Source: Sphaerimonospora sp050942215
Lineage (GTDB): Bacteria > Actinomycetota > Actinomycetes > Streptosporangiales > Streptosporangiaceae
NCBI RefSeq assembly: GCF_050942215.1
Contig: NZ_CP192056.1
Span: 3,596,001 to 3,660,000 of the forward strand
Direction: 5' to 3'
DNA length: 64,000 nt
Numbering within the stretch: position 1 is the first letter of the stretch; every line of letters starts with the position of its first letter. Under the pieces are notes generated by a model. The model saw only the letters and a program-made list of their open reading frames with translations. It had not been told where the DNA came from and searched no databases. A program made the position numbers and the translations under genes. Of this stretch, positions 36,356 through 47,307 are shown one piece after another.

Positions 36356-36446
36356 TCGATCACCCGGGCACGCGCGGCGTACGCGCCCCGGCCCGGATGG
36401 GGCGTGCCCTCCGCCACGGGGTGCGCGGCGGAGGGCACGGTCCGTC

Positions 36447-38780
<2,334 letters not shown>

Positions 38781-39511
38781 TGACACGCCCCAATCAGATG
38801 TGGGTTCCCACAGACCGCCGGGATCGCCTGGTTCAGAATCTCGATCCTCGCGCCGCGGGTCGGACACCGCATGAGCGATGGTCATATCGCTGCTGCGAGA
38901 GTGGTTCTGACGGTAAAAATCGCGACTCGTCCCGTCAACCGCGCCACGACTGGGAGGAGAATGTCAGGGCTGACCTGTTCAGCGAACGCGCAGTTCAGGT
39001 GGGTCGCAATCGCAACTTGCGCGAACAATGCCCGGATGAAAATTTCACCTCGCACACGCCTGTGAAACTTTTTGGAAATCAGAGAAAGTTTTTTCGGCCG
39101 ATCGGCACGCCGGCGATATGTCAATGGGTTTCGCGGCGATATTCCCGGCCCCGGTCGCGGCGGGCGGCCGGCCCTTTCTCCGGTCGGCGTGAATGGTCGC
39201 GGCCACGGGCGAGGTGCGGCGTACCGCCGACGACTCCGGCTCCGCCGGGGAGTCGGCGTCCGGCGCGCCGGACGGTGCCGCATCGCCCGGGACGCCGAGA
39301 CGCCGATCGCCCGGTACGGCGGCACGCCGAAGTGGGACGACCGCGGAGATCATGGCATGGAGGGCGCCGGCCGAGCGGAAGGGAACCCGGCATCTTCCGA
39401 AAGTTTTCGGCCCCAATGGACGGACCCACACGGGTTTTCTCCGATTCTCGACCCGTGTTGTCCGAAACATTTAGGGCCTCGCCGCGGCGATTCGCCGTTA
39501 GACTGCGCCCT
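38781..39511. other. 731-bp divergent region with GAAA-type boxes
   Basis: This region lies between the PL11 lyase (leftward) and the second LacI gene (rightward). Half-sites and imperfect boxes include GAAACTTT (39064-39071), GAAAGTTTT (39084-39092), CGAAAGTTTTCG (39398-39409) and CGAAACAT (39463-39470). They resemble the GAAAGTTTC boxes of the GH10 promoter. Open frames here have no ribosome binding site and I call no gene. Confidence 0.5.
39398..39409 (+). promoter_or_regulatory. CGAAA/TTTCG operator candidate of the second LacI gene
   Basis: CGAAAGTTTTCG is a 12-bp near-palindrome 102 bp upstream of the GTG start. It matches the box type in front of the GH10 xylanase and would suit autoregulation by this LacI-family protein. 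Confidence 0.5.
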
Positions 39512-40546
39512 GTGACCGTTTTCGACGAGTCGGCCGCATCCGAGCCCGAACCGCTGACTCTCGCGCAGCTCGCCGAACTCGCGGGAGTGTCCACTGCGAC
39601 GGTCTCGAAAGTGGTGAACGGCCGGTCCGCCGTGGCGCCGGAGACCCGCGCCATGGTCGAAGCCCTCATACGCAAGCACGGCTTCCGCAGGCAGCGGCGG
39701 CGCTCCAGCCCGGCCGCCGTGCTGGAGCTGGTGTTCCACGAGCTGGCGGGCGACTACCCGACGGAGATCGCCCGGGGGGTCGGGCAGGTCGTGCGCGAGC
39801 ACCGCCTGGCCATGGCGATCTCCGAGCTGCAGGGCCGGCACACACCCGGCGGCGACTGGCTGGAGGACATGCTCAGCCGCCGCCCCACCGGCGTGATCGC
39901 GGTCTTCTCCAGCCTGACCGACGCCCAGCGTGAGTGGCTCTCCACCCGCAAGATCCCGCTCGTCCTGCTGGACCCGACCGGCGACCCCGGCCATCTGGTC
40001 CCCTCCGTGAGCGCCGGAAACTGGAACGGCGGCCTCACCGCCACCCGGCACCTGCTGGAGCTCGGGCACCGGCGGATCGCCATCATCACCGGGCCCTCCC
40101 ACGCCCTGTCCAGCCGGGCCCGTCTCGACGGCTACCGCGCGGCGCTGGACACGGTGGGCGTGCCCGTCGACCCCGACCTGATCCGCCCGGGCGGCTACCG
40201 GATCGAGGACGGCCTGACGCACACCTACCGGCTGCTGCAGCTGCCCGACCCGCCCACCGCCGTCTTCGCCTCCAACGACGGCCAGGCCATCGGCGTCTAC
40301 CAGGCGGCCTACCGTCTGGGGCTGCGCATCCCGCAGGACATCAGCGTCATCGGCTTCGACGACATGCCCCCGGTGCGCTGGGCCGTCCCGCCGCTGACCA
40401 CGATCCGCCAGCCGCTGTCCGAGATGGCGGCGGCCGCGGCCAGGATGCTGGTGACGCTCGCCGCCGGCGAGCCCCTCCCCACCAACCGCCAGGAGTTCGC
40501 CACGACGCTCGTCATACGCGACAGCACGGCTCCGCCGACGCGATAG
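39512..40546 (+). CDS. LacI-family transcriptional regulator (second)
   Basis: A 344-aa LacI/GalR protein: helix-turn-helix LTLAQLAELAGVSTATVSKVVNG, then the sugar-binding domain (VFHELAGDYPTEIARGVGQV, AIITGPSHALSSRARLDGY, VFASNDGQAIGVYQAAY, VIGFDDMPPVRWAVPPLTT). It resembles actinomycete xylan-type repressors, some of which bind CGAA/TTCG inverted repeats. GTG 39512 gives the normal N-terminus; the frame is open far upstream but without ribosome binding sites. It is a candidate regulator of the GAAA-type boxes at 17163, 39398 and 62195-62313 (inference). Confidence 0.88.
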   Translation: MTVFDESAASEPEPLTLAQLAELAGVSTATVSKVVNGRSAVAPETRAMVEALIRKHGFRRQRRRSSPAAVLELVFHELAGDYPTEIARGVGQVVREHRLAMAISELQGRHTPGGDWLEDMLSRRPTGVIAVFSSLTDAQREWLSTRKIPLVLLDPTGDPGHLVPSVSAGNWNGGLTATRHLLELGHRRIAIITGPSHALSSRARLDGYRAALDTVGVPVDPDLIRPGGYRIEDGLTHTYRLLQLPDPPTAVFASNDGQAIGVYQAAYRLGLRIPQDISVIGFDDMPPVRWAVPPLTTIRQPLSEMAAAAARMLVTLAAGEPLPTNRQEFATTLVIRDSTAPPTR

Positions 40547-40562
40547 CTGACGGCCCTCCGGC

Positions 40563-41405
40563 TCAGGGCTTGATCGCGATCCCGCCGTACGCCCAGGCAT
40601 GGCCGCCGCCCGGGATGTGTTCCCGGTGCCCGTCCTCGTCCGGCCGCCACTTCACCACTTCGACGACACCGGGATCGATCACGTCCCAGCCGTCGAAGAA
40701 GCGCAGCACGTCGGCGTGCGTACGGGGCACCATGGGCGCGGTGCTGTTGTCGTAGGGCTTGGTGAACTCGTCCTCCTCCACCTGGGGAGCGAAGTCGAGG
40801 GTGACATGCGACAGCAGCAGGTGGCTGCCGGCGGGAACCGCGGCCTTGAACCGCTCCACCGCCGCGTACGGATCCTCCTCGTCGGTGACGAAGTGCAGGA
40901 CGCCCGCCAGGATGACGGCCACCGGACGCGTGAAGTCGAGGATGTCCCTGACCTGGGGGTGGGACAGGATCGCCTCCGGCTGCCGCAGGTCGGCCTCGAT
41001 CACCGTGGTCGTCCCGGCGGCGCTGCCCTTCAGCAGGGCCCGGCCGTGGACCAGGACGATCGGGTCGTTGTCCACGTAGGCCACCCGCGCACCGGGATCG
41101 ACCTCCTGCGCGATCTCGTGGGTGTTGCCCTGGGTGGGGATGCCGGTGCCGATGTCGAGGAACTGCGAGACGCCCGCCTCGGCGACGAGATGGCGCACCG
41201 CCCGGCGGAGGAAGGCGCGGTGGGCGCGTACCCCCTCACGTGTGCCGGGAGACACCTCGATCAGTTTCTCGGCCGCCTCGCGGTCGGCCGCGAAGTTGTC
41301 CTTGCCACCCAGCAGGTAGTCGTACACCCGGGCCGGGTGCGGCACAGCGGTGTTGATCCGCGCGGCCGCCTCGGCCCGAGCATCTGTCAGATCATCCACC
41401 GGCAC
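40563..41405 (-). CDS. SAM-dependent methyltransferase (DUF574/PF04672 type)
   Basis: A 280-aa protein of the actinobacterial DUF574 methyltransferase family. The N-terminus has the family motif HPARVYDYLLGGKDNFAADRE. The SAM-binding core is FLDIGTGIPTQGNTHEIAQ and AYVDNDPIVLVHG. The C-terminal part includes GVLHFVTDEEDPYAAVERF and HAWAYGGIAIKP. The substrate is unknown; genomes of this group carry many paralogues. It is convergent with the LacI gene, 16 bases away. Confidence 0.9.
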   Translation of the reverse strand: MPVDDLTDARAEAAARINTAVPHPARVYDYLLGGKDNFAADREAAEKLIEVSPGTREGVRAHRAFLRRAVRHLVAEAGVSQFLDIGTGIPTQGNTHEIAQEVDPGARVAYVDNDPIVLVHGRALLKGSAAGTTTVIEADLRQPEAILSHPQVRDILDFTRPVAVILAGVLHFVTDEEDPYAAVERFKAAVPAGSHLLLSHVTLDFAPQVEEDEFTKPYDNSTAPMVPRTHADVLRFFDGWDVIDPGVVEVVKWRPDEDGHREHIPGGGHAWAYGGIAIKP

Positions 41406-41732
41406 TCCCGGTCACTTCTCGGCTTCATCGAATCGAATCTCCTCAGAACCTCGCGGGTGCTGACCCGCGGCGTCGGCCGAATCGGCTCCCCGGCAGCGGG
41501 CACACGCCGGAGGCCTGCCGCACCCCGCAGGAGTGGACCGGCTCGTGGCACCGCTTCCAGTTGTGGACCGGTCGGCGCGGGATAGCACTGATAGGCGATT
41601 CAAGCAGCTATTGCCGCGGTTTGCCGCGTATACACCGTTACGGGCCCTCACCCCGGCGGCGTCCTCCGGAGGCGGACGCGCGGCGTGCCCGCCCCCGGGC
41701 GGCCGACGCGGCCCCGGCCGGTCGGGCCCGAC
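41406..41732. other. 327-bp intergenic region
   Basis: This gap lies between the methyltransferase gene (transcribed leftward, away) and the end of the leftward fucose operon. It contains TCGAATCGAAT-like sequence at 41427-41440 near the methyltransferase promoter and a duplicated TTGCCGCG at about 41610-41625. No gene or terminator is convincing. Confidence 0.4.
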
Positions 41733-42608
41733 TCACCCCAGGCGATAGACCCTGGTCGCCGTTCCCCTGAAGATCTCGTCGCGCTCGGCGGCCGGCACCC
41801 CGGCGTCGGTGAGCAGTGCCAGCGCGGTCTCGGCCCAGTCGGGCAGGGATCCGGCGAGGAGGCAGACGGGCCAGTCGGACCCGAACATGAGGCGCGAGGG
41901 GCCGAACGCCTCGAGCGCGACGTCGACGTACGGTCGCAGCCGCGCCGCGTCCCAGTCGTGCCAGTCCGCCTCGGTGATCAGGCCGGAGATCTTGGCCGTC
42001 ACGTTCTGTTCCGCGGCGAGCTCACGGATCAGACCGGCCCACGGTTCGAGTCGCCCGGACGCGACCGGCGGTTTGGCCAGATGGTCCAGGACGAAGGACA
42101 GCTCGGGCAGCGCGCGTACGGTCTCGATCGCGGCGGGCAGCTGATGGGGAGCGACGAGCAGGTCATAGGTGAGCCCGGCCGCAGCCACCTCCCGCAGCCC
42201 GCCGCGTACGTCGTCGCGCGCCAGCCAGCGCGGGTCGTCCTCGCCCTGGACCAGGTGGCGGATGCCGCGCAGCAGGTCTCCACCGGGTGAGGCGGCCAGC
42301 TCGGCGAGTTCGCCGGGCAGGCCGGGCCGGGTGAGGTCGGCCCAGCCCACGACCCCGGCGACGGTCTGCGATCGCGCCGCCAGCGCGAGGAACTCGCGCG
42401 TCTCCTGGGCGTCGGCCAGGACCTGCACGAGCACGGAACGGCCGATATCGGCTTCCGCCGCCGTGGAGGCGTAGTCGTCGAGGGTGAAGTCCCGGCGGAC
42501 GGGGGCCATCGGAGGGGGGTCGAGCCAGCCCTGCGGCCGCCGGGCGAGCTCCCAGGTGTGATGGTGGGCGTCGATGCGGGTGCCCTTGGGCGCCCCTGTG
42601 GTCGTCAC
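41733..42608 (-). CDS. L-fuconolactonase-type amidohydrolase
   Basis: A 291-aa amidohydrolase-2 family lactonase. It begins with the metal motif RIDAHHHTWELARRPQGWLD and has GIRHLVQGEDDPRWL, FVLDHLAKPP and the terminal MFGSDWPVC Asp. This layout matches L-fucono-1,5-lactonase/L-rhamnonolactonase proteins, which open the sugar lactone to the acid. GTG 42608 overlaps the larC stop (GTGA), so it is the last gene of the leftward fucose/lar operon. Upstream and downstream genes supply the dehydrogenase and dehydratase steps of the non-phosphorylative L-fucose pathway. Confidence 0.85.
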   Translation of the reverse strand: MTTTGAPKGTRIDAHHHTWELARRPQGWLDPPPMAPVRRDFTLDDYASTAAEADIGRSVLVQVLADAQETREFLALAARSQTVAGVVGWADLTRPGLPGELAELAASPGGDLLRGIRHLVQGEDDPRWLARDDVRGGLREVAAAGLTYDLLVAPHQLPAAIETVRALPELSFVLDHLAKPPVASGRLEPWAGLIRELAAEQNVTAKISGLITEADWHDWDAARLRPYVDVALEAFGPSRLMFGSDWPVCLLAGSLPDWAETALALLTDAGVPAAERDEIFRGTATRVYRLG

Positions 42609-43723
42609 AGCGCGTCGTGAGCCTCTCGTGCGAGTTGCCTCAGTGGTCGTCCGGTGGCCTCGGCCAGCCTCACCAGGTCGTCGTGTTCGGGTTTGACCCC
42701 CCACGGCCCGTGCTTCATCCGCACGTCCCCGCCGTACAGCCGAACGGTCTCGAAGTGCCGGGGCAGCGCGACCTTCTCGACCGTGGTGCGCCGCAGTCCC
42801 AGGCTGCCCGTCTCGGCCAGGACGAGTCGCTGCAGGCCGTCGGCGAGCTCGACGGGCGCGAGCACGTGGAGGACGTGCGCCGGCCGGCCCTTCTTCATGA
42901 CCGCGGGAGTGATCCACGCGTCCGCCGCGCCCGCGGCCAGCGCGCGCTCGACGACGTACCCGAGGACCTCACCGGTCACGTCGTCGAGGTTCGTCGACAG
43001 GACGACCTGCGAGACGGGCTCGGCCGCGGCCTCCCGCCCGAGCATCGCCACCGTCACGTTGGGCCGGTCGGGCAGCTCGCGGGTGCCGGCGCCGCACCCG
43101 GTGGCGTGCAGTTCCATCTCCGGCGCCGGGCCGTACACCGTGCCGGCGGCCCGGAGCAGCGCCGCCCCGGTCGGCGTGACCGCCTCCCCCGCCGCCCCGC
43201 TCCGCACCAGCGCGCCCTTCAGCAGTGCGAGCGTGGCGGGAGCCGGTACGGGAAGCACGCCATGGCGGGTACGCACCGTGCCGCCGCCCAGCGGTAGCGG
43301 CGCGCAGTGGACGCGCGTCACCCGCAGGTCGCGCAGGGCCGCAGCGCAGCCGACGATGTCGATCAGCGTGTCGTGCCCGCCGAGTTCGTGCAGGCGCACG
43401 TCTGCGGCGGGCACACCGTGCAGCGCGCCCTCGACCTCCGCGATCGCGGTCAGCGCCGCCTCGGCGACGGGCAGACCGGCCCGCGCCGCCATCGCGATCA
43501 GCTCGGCCGCTGCGCGTTCTGTGGCGTCGTCCTCGACGTCGATCCGGACACGTGTGGCGGTCAGCGCTCCGGTACGCACCCGCTCGGCGTCCAGTCTCCA
43601 GCCGGTCAGCCCGGTCAGGGCGACGGCCCGGCGCACCGCGTCGAGTGAGGCTCCAGCGTCGAGGAGGGCCCCGAGCAGCATGTCGCCGGCCAGCCCGGTG
43701 AACGGGTTCAGGAAGAGGATCAC
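42605..43723 (-). CDS. larC: LarC, nickel insertion for the nickel-pincer cofactor
   Basis: A 372-aa LarC that inserts nickel into the pyridinium bis-thiocarboxylate mononucleotide. It begins ILFLNPFTGLAGDMLLGALLD. It has the DVRLHELGGHDTLIDIVG block and the C-terminal VVLSTNLDDVTGEVLGYVVE, then TPAVMKKGRPAHVLHVL and GGDVRMKHGPWGVKPEHDDL motifs. Some lactobacilli need a ribosomal frameshift to join larC1 and larC2; here it is a single uninterrupted frame. GTG 43723 has GAGAGG upstream and overlaps the larB stop. Confidence 0.93.
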   Translation of the reverse strand: MILFLNPFTGLAGDMLLGALLDAGASLDAVRRAVALTGLTGWRLDAERVRTGALTATRVRIDVEDDATERAAAELIAMAARAGLPVAEAALTAIAEVEGALHGVPAADVRLHELGGHDTLIDIVGCAAALRDLRVTRVHCAPLPLGGGTVRTRHGVLPVPAPATLALLKGALVRSGAAGEAVTPTGAALLRAAGTVYGPAPEMELHATGCGAGTRELPDRPNVTVAMLGREAAAEPVSQVVLSTNLDDVTGEVLGYVVERALAAGAADAWITPAVMKKGRPAHVLHVLAPVELADGLQRLVLAETGSLGLRRTTVEKVALPRHFETVRLYGGDVRMKHGPWGVKPEHDDLVRLAEATGRPLRQLAREAHDAL

Positions 43724-44385
43724 GTCGCACCTCTCGTGAGGCGGAAGGCCGCCATCGCGGCGCCGAACCCTGAGTCGATGTTGACCACAGTGATCCCCGC
43801 GGCGCATGAGGTTAGCATGGCGAGCAGGGCGGTCACGCCTTCGAGCGCGGCGCCGTAGCCGGTGGAGGTGGGCACCGCGATCACCGGTGTCTCGACCAGG
43901 CCGCCGATCACGCTCGCCAGCGCCCCTTCCATGCCGGCGATGACGATCACGCTGTCGGCCGCGCGCAGATCGTCGACGGCGGCGAGCACGCGGTGCAGCC
44001 CGGCCACTCCCACGTCCCTGATCAGCTTGGTCCGCAGGCCGAGCGCGCACGCGACGGCCGCGGCCTCGGCGGCCACCGGGCCGTCCGCCGTCCCCGCGGT
44101 GACCACGGCGACCGTGTGCTCGATCTGCCGCGCCTCGCGCCAGACCAGCAGCCGGGCGTCCCGGTCGTAACGGCCGCCGGCGACACGCCCGAGCACGGCC
44201 GTGGCGGCGTCGGGCTCGACCCGGGTCACCAGGACGGGCCCGGTGTTGCGGCCGAGCAGCACGGTGACGATTCCGACGATCTCGCTCGCCTGCTTGCCCG
44301 GGCCGTACACGATTTCCGGCAGCCCCTGCCGCGTCTCGCGGTCGAGGTCGATCCGCGCGTAACCGAGGTCGAACCCGCCGGTCAC
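43720..44385 (-). CDS. larB: LarB, carboxylase/hydrolase of the nickel-pincer pathway
   Basis: A 221-aa AIR-carboxylase-like protein. LarB carboxylates nicotinic acid adenine dinucleotide and hydrolyses it to pyridinium-3,5-biscarboxylate mononucleotide. The N-terminal DLGYARIDLDRETRQGLPEI block, VITTG-like VVTAGTADGPVAAEAA and IAGMEGALASVIGGL match the family. The conserved Cys194 in LTSCAAGITVVNIDSGFGAA is the residue known to form the covalent intermediate in LarB. ATG 44385 lies 9 bases after the larA stop. Confidence 0.93.
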   Translation of the reverse strand: MTGGFDLGYARIDLDRETRQGLPEIVYGPGKQASEIVGIVTVLLGRNTGPVLVTRVEPDAATAVLGRVAGGRYDRDARLLVWREARQIEHTVAVVTAGTADGPVAAEAAAVACALGLRTKLIRDVGVAGLHRVLAAVDDLRAADSVIVIAGMEGALASVIGGLVETPVIAVPTSTGYGAALEGVTALLAMLTSCAAGITVVNIDSGFGAAMAAFRLTRGAT

Positions 44386-44394
44386 GTCACCTCC

Positions 44395-45648
44395 TCAGGC
44401 CGTGAGGTAGGGGATGGTCATGGGCCCCTCCGGCAGGACGCAGACCCGCCCGGGCAGGGCGCGCACGGTGGCCGCGATGTCGCGGGTCTGCTCCAGGTGG
44501 GCGGCGGCCAGGTCGGCGTCGTCCAGGTACGAGGTGTGCATGATCACATGGGCGTGCCGCTGGATGCGGGCCTGGATCTGGACCTGCCACTGGTCGGACA
44601 CGGTCTCGGTGCGGCGGGAGATCTCCGCCAGCAGCGCCTCCGGTGAGGCCGCCGAGGTCAGCACCTCCCGGTAGGAGCCGTGGTCGGGGAATCCGTCCCG
44701 GCACTCGGCAGCGCAGATGATCGTGCCGCCCGGCCGCACGACCTGGGCGGCGGCGCTCATCCCCTTCACCGACTGGTACAGGTTCTGGTCCAGCGGAAAA
44801 CCGGCGTTGGTGGTGACGACCACGTCGAAGGGCTCCGCGACCGGCCGCATGGCGGTGGCGCGGGCGGCGGCCGTGGCCGCGGCGTGCATCGCCGGCAGGT
44901 CGCCGCCGAACGCCCGCACGATCCGCTGTTCGCGGTTGAGCACGACGTCGAGGGCGAAGGTGACGCCGGTCGCGGCGGCGATGGCGCGGACGTCGTCGTG
45001 TACCGGGTTGCCCTCGATGACGCCCCAGGTGGCCCGGGGGTCCGCGATCCGGGCCGCGTCGTGCAGCGTGAGCACGGTCTCCAGGGCGGCGAGCCCGGGC
45101 GCGACCATCTTGGGCCCGCCGGAGAACCCGGCGAAGAAGTGCGGTTCGACGAATCCGGTCGTGATCCGCACGTCGGCGTCCGTCCACTCCCGGTTCAGCC
45201 AGACCGGCACGTCCTTGCCGTGGCGGCCCATCCACCGCAGAGACGAGGCGTCGCGCGCGTCGTGGTTGACGATCCGCACGGCGTTCACGACCTCGTCGCC
45301 GAACATCGCGCGCAGTTCCGTCTCGGTGTTGCCGCGGTGGGTGCCGGTGGCCACCAGGATCACGATGTCGCCGGATCGGACGATCCCGTCCAGCTCGGCC
45401 AGGATCGCCGGGATCATCAGATGTCTGGGCTGCGGCCTGGTCCCGTCGCAGGCCGAGATCGCCACCGTCTGCCCGGGCCGTACCCGCTCGCGCAGCGGCG
45501 GGCCGGCGACCGGCTCGCGCAGGGCCCGGCGGACCTCGGCGGCCTCGTCCGCCACCGCGGGCCGGGCGACCGGCGTGATCACCGTCGTCCGGTCGGCCGG
45601 CAGATCCACCGCGAGCCCGTCGGCGCCGTAGGCGAGGTCAACCCGCAT
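44395..45648 (-). CDS. larA: LarA-family nickel-pincer 2-hydroxyacid racemase/epimerase
   Basis: A 417-aa LarA homologue. All residues known from Lactobacillus LarA are in place: Asp68 and Arg71 (CDGTRP), His104 (ATGTHR), His170 and Lys180 (EPHFFAGFSGGPK; the Lys carries the cofactor), the Ni ligand His196, Tyr291/Lys295 (LYQSVKG) and Trp354. The enzyme moves a hydride at C2 of a 2-hydroxyacid. L-lactate is the simplest substrate, because the surrounding pathway should release it; a sugar-acid epimerase (gluconate type) is the alternative. Its start overlaps the end of the aldose dehydrogenase gene by 11 bases. Confidence 0.92.
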   Translation of the reverse strand: MRVDLAYGADGLAVDLPADRTTVITPVARPAVADEAAEVRRALREPVAGPPLRERVRPGQTVAISACDGTRPQPRHLMIPAILAELDGIVRSGDIVILVATGTHRGNTETELRAMFGDEVVNAVRIVNHDARDASSLRWMGRHGKDVPVWLNREWTDADVRITTGFVEPHFFAGFSGGPKMVAPGLAALETVLTLHDAARIADPRATWGVIEGNPVHDDVRAIAAATGVTFALDVVLNREQRIVRAFGGDLPAMHAAATAAARATAMRPVAEPFDVVVTTNAGFPLDQNLYQSVKGMSAAAQVVRPGGTIICAAECRDGFPDHGSYREVLTSAASPEALLAEISRRTETVSDQWQVQIQARIQRHAHVIMHTSYLDDADLAAAHLEQTRDIAATVRALPGRVCVLPEGPMTIPYLTA

Positions 45649-46549
45649 GGTCCAGCTCCCCCCACAGTTCCCCGGGCACGGGCGTGGCGGCGAAATCGAG
45701 ATCCTCCCCGACCTCGGCGGCGCTGCGCGCGCCGATCAGGACCGTGGTGACGGCCGGGTGCCGGTGCGGGAAGCGCAGGGCAGCGGCCGGCAGCGGCACG
45801 CCGTACGACGCGCAGGCCCGCCCCAGCTCGCGCACCCGCGCCAGCGTCTCGGGCGGGACGGCGTCGTAGTCGTAGGTGGTTCCGCCGGCCAGGACGCCGC
45901 TGTTGAACACGCCGCCCACGATCACGGCGACGCCGCGCCGCTCGCATTCCGGCAGCAGTTCCCGCGCCGCCGAGCGGTCGAGCAGCGTGTAGCGCCCCGC
46001 CACCAGGACCGCGTCGAGGTCGGTCTCGCGGACGAACCGGGTCAGCATCTCGGCCTGGTTCATCCCGGCGCCGATCGCGCCGACGACACCCTGGTCGCGC
46101 AGCTCGGCCAGGGCCGGGTAGGCCTGCCCGGCCGCCTGCTCCCAGTGGTCGTCCGGATCGTGGATGAGCACCAGGTCGAACCGGTCGAGCCCGGTGCGCC
46201 GCAGGCTGTCCTCCAGCGAGCGCAGCACGCCGTCGCGGCTGTAGTCGCGCACCCGCAGGTATCCGGTGCGGCCGGGGAATCCCTCATCCTCGCCCTCGCC
46301 GGGCACCAGGACGCGGCCCACCTTGGTGGACACCACCGCCTCGGCCGCGCCGTCCGGCAGGCCCCGGAGGAAGCGGCCGAGGCGTCGCTCGGCGAGCCCG
46401 GCTCCGTAGTGCGGCGCGGTGTCGAAGTAGCGGATCCCCGCCCGCCAGGCGGCGGCCAGCGTCTGCTCGGCCTGCTCCTCGCTCACCGGCGCGAACAGCC
46501 CGCCCAGTGGTCCGGTGCCGAGCCCGTACGGCCCGAGCCCGATCGTCAC
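45638..46549 (-). CDS. aldo/keto reductase, L-fucose (D-threo-aldose) 1-dehydrogenase type
   Basis: A 303-aa aldo/keto reductase with the tetrad Asp/Tyr (YFDTAPHYGAGLAERRLGRF), Lys (VVSTKVGR) and His (LVLIHDPDDH). The sequence follows D-threo-aldose 1-dehydrogenases (DYSRDGVLRSLEDSLRRTGL, then GAIGAGMNQ), which oxidise L-fucose to the 1,5-lactone with NAD(P). GTG 46549 overlaps the SDR stop (GTGA). It supplies the first step of the pathway, with the lactonase at the operon end. Confidence 0.88.
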   Translation of the reverse strand: MTIGLGPYGLGTGPLGGLFAPVSEEQAEQTLAAAWRAGIRYFDTAPHYGAGLAERRLGRFLRGLPDGAAEAVVSTKVGRVLVPGEGEDEGFPGRTGYLRVRDYSRDGVLRSLEDSLRRTGLDRFDLVLIHDPDDHWEQAAGQAYPALAELRDQGVVGAIGAGMNQAEMLTRFVRETDLDAVLVAGRYTLLDRSAARELLPECERRGVAVIVGGVFNSGVLAGGTTYDYDAVPPETLARVRELGRACASYGVPLPAAALRFPHRHPAVTTVLIGARSAAEVGEDLDFAATPVPGELWGELDHAG

Positions 46550-47307
46550 GGGGTCACCGGTCTCAGCCGCAGGCCGGCCATCCCGCCGTCGACGGCCAGC
46601 TCGACGCCGATGGTCGAGCCCGACGCCGGGCTCGCGAGGTACGCGACGGCATGGGCGACCTCCCGCGCCGTCACCAGGCGGCCGTGCGGCTGGCGGGCGC
46701 ACAGCGCGGCCCGCTCGGCCTCCGGGTCGGGGGCGGCCGCCAGCAGCCGTCCGACCCACGGGGTGTCGACGGTGCCGGGGTTGACGCAGTTGACGCGGAT
46801 GCCCTCACGGATGTGATCGGCCGCCATGGCGCGGGTGAGCGCGAGCACCGCGCCCTTGGACGCCGAGTACAGCGCGCGCAGCGGCAGCCCGGCCGTGGCC
46901 GCGATCGAGCAGGTGTTGACGATCGCCGCGTGCGGGGACTCGCGCAGGTACGGCAGCGCCGCCCGGGTCACCCGGGCGATCCCGACCACGTTCAGGTCGA
47001 AAACCCGCAGCCATTCGGCGTCGTCGTTGTCGGCGACCGTGCCCTGCGCGCCGATGCCCGCGTTGTTCACCAGCACGTCGATGCGGCCGTATCGCTCGGC
47101 GACCGCCGCGACCGCCCGGCGCACGGCGGCGTCGTCGGTGACGTCGCACACGAAGTCGGTGCCCACGAGATCGAGCACGGCGACCCGGGCGCCCCGCGCG
47201 GCCAGTTCCTCGGCGATCGCCCTGCCGATCCCCGACGCGCCCCCGGTGACCACGGCGACCAGGCCGTCGAACTCCCCGCTCACGCCTCCGGCTGCCGTGC
47301 CGCTCAT
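46546..47307 (-). CDS. SDR, probable 2-keto-3-deoxy-L-fuconate dehydrogenase
   Basis: A 253-aa SDR: VTGGASGIGRAIAEEL (Gly motif), NNAG, catalytic Ser in CSIAATAG and YSASK (Tyr/Lys), with the C-terminal VELAVDGGMAGLRL. In the L-fucose pathway the matching enzyme oxidises 2-keto-3-deoxy-L-fuconate at C4 to the 2,4-diketo acid. An L-fucose dehydrogenase role is the alternative, but the aldo/keto reductase next door fits that step. ATG 47307 overlaps the hydrolase stop (ATGA). Confidence 0.82.
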   Translation of the reverse strand: MSGTAAGGVSGEFDGLVAVVTGGASGIGRAIAEELAARGARVAVLDLVGTDFVCDVTDDAAVRRAVAAVAERYGRIDVLVNNAGIGAQGTVADNDDAEWLRVFDLNVVGIARVTRAALPYLRESPHAAIVNTCSIAATAGLPLRALYSASKGAVLALTRAMAADHIREGIRVNCVNPGTVDTPWVGRLLAAAPDPEAERAALCARQPHGRLVTAREVAHAVAYLASPASGSTIGVELAVDGGMAGLRLRPVTP

